Origin: Tubiluchus corallicola
Taxonomy: Eukaryota; Priapulida; Priapulimorpha; Priapulimorphida; Tubiluchidae
Direction of reading: 5' to 3'
DNA: 60,000 bases
NCBI GenBank assembly: GCA_030141605.1
Contig: JAQGDQ010000890.1
Coordinates: forward strand, 1 to 60,000
The translations under genes were made by a program, and so were the position numbers. Below, piece by piece: positions 59,787 through 60,000 of this stretch (the first letter of the stretch is position 1; every line of letters begins with the position of its first letter). Below the pieces are notes generated by a model that saw only the letters and a program-made list of their open reading frames with translations, was not told where the DNA came from and did not search any database.

Positions 59787-60000
59787 TTGTTTTATTGACA
59801 AGCCACTGGCATAGCAGTGTCTAGTTTTTTGCTGAATTACTGCTGTGTTTACCTGTCTTGAGGGCAGAGTTTTTCTATTTTAGAATTCTGCCTGCCCAAT
59901 GTCTACAATTGACGTAATGGGCATATGATGATGATGATACGGTTGTTAACGAATGTTTCTCATTCTTAAACTTAAACTTTCTGTTCTTTTAAAAAATATA

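Overview
The window looks like genomic DNA from an invertebrate metazoan: it is AT-rich, its genes are split into many short exons with GT-AG introns, and it is full of hAT-type, Tc1/mariner-like, foldback and tRNA-derived repeats, plus long microsatellites and minisatellites. The sequence alone does not fix the phylum. The Toll-like receptor has two cysteine clusters in its ectodomain, a layout common in invertebrates and rare in vertebrates.

Two host genes can be assembled exon by exon, both on the minus strand. (1) Positions 23349 to 6286 hold a complete 12-exon gene for an ANKRD13C-type protein (ankyrin repeats plus GPCR-chaperone domain). All junctions keep frame and give 436 codons plus a stop. 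(2) Positions 40626 to about 30609 hold a Toll-like receptor gene: signal peptide, N-terminal cysteine cap, leucine-rich repeats, an internal C-terminal/N-terminal cap pair, more leucine-rich repeats, a second C-terminal cap, one membrane segment and a TIR domain. Ten exons join in frame. An eleventh candidate exon is a phase-symmetric cassette just before the membrane segment, and the last exon is uncertain. The TIR BB loop reads REFVAG where most receptors have RDxxPG, so the usual proline is alanine.

Layout: 1-3145, a near-perfect inverted repeat with about 1.04-kb arms carrying the 3' end of a non-LTR retrotransposon; its right arm lies inside a hAT-like element with an 8-bp target duplication. 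3463-4041, another hAT-like element. 6286-23349, the ANKRD13C gene, whose introns hold many DNA-transposon remnants. 23.4-30.4 kb, intergenic, with tRNA-like SINE pieces, microsatellites and a 17-bp minisatellite organised into 119-bp higher-order repeats. 30.4-40.7 kb, the Toll-like receptor gene. 40.8-60 kb, no host gene recognised; it holds terminal-inverted-repeat elements, foldbacks, 5S-like and tRNA-like fragments and a 74-bp tandem array.

The two genes share a strand and lie in tandem, but nothing in the sequence shows they work together: one is expected at the ER and the other at a membrane with a cytoplasmic signalling domain. No sequence looks like a wholly new system. The most interesting points are the altered BB loop, the possible cassette exon, the large palindrome and the higher-order minisatellite.
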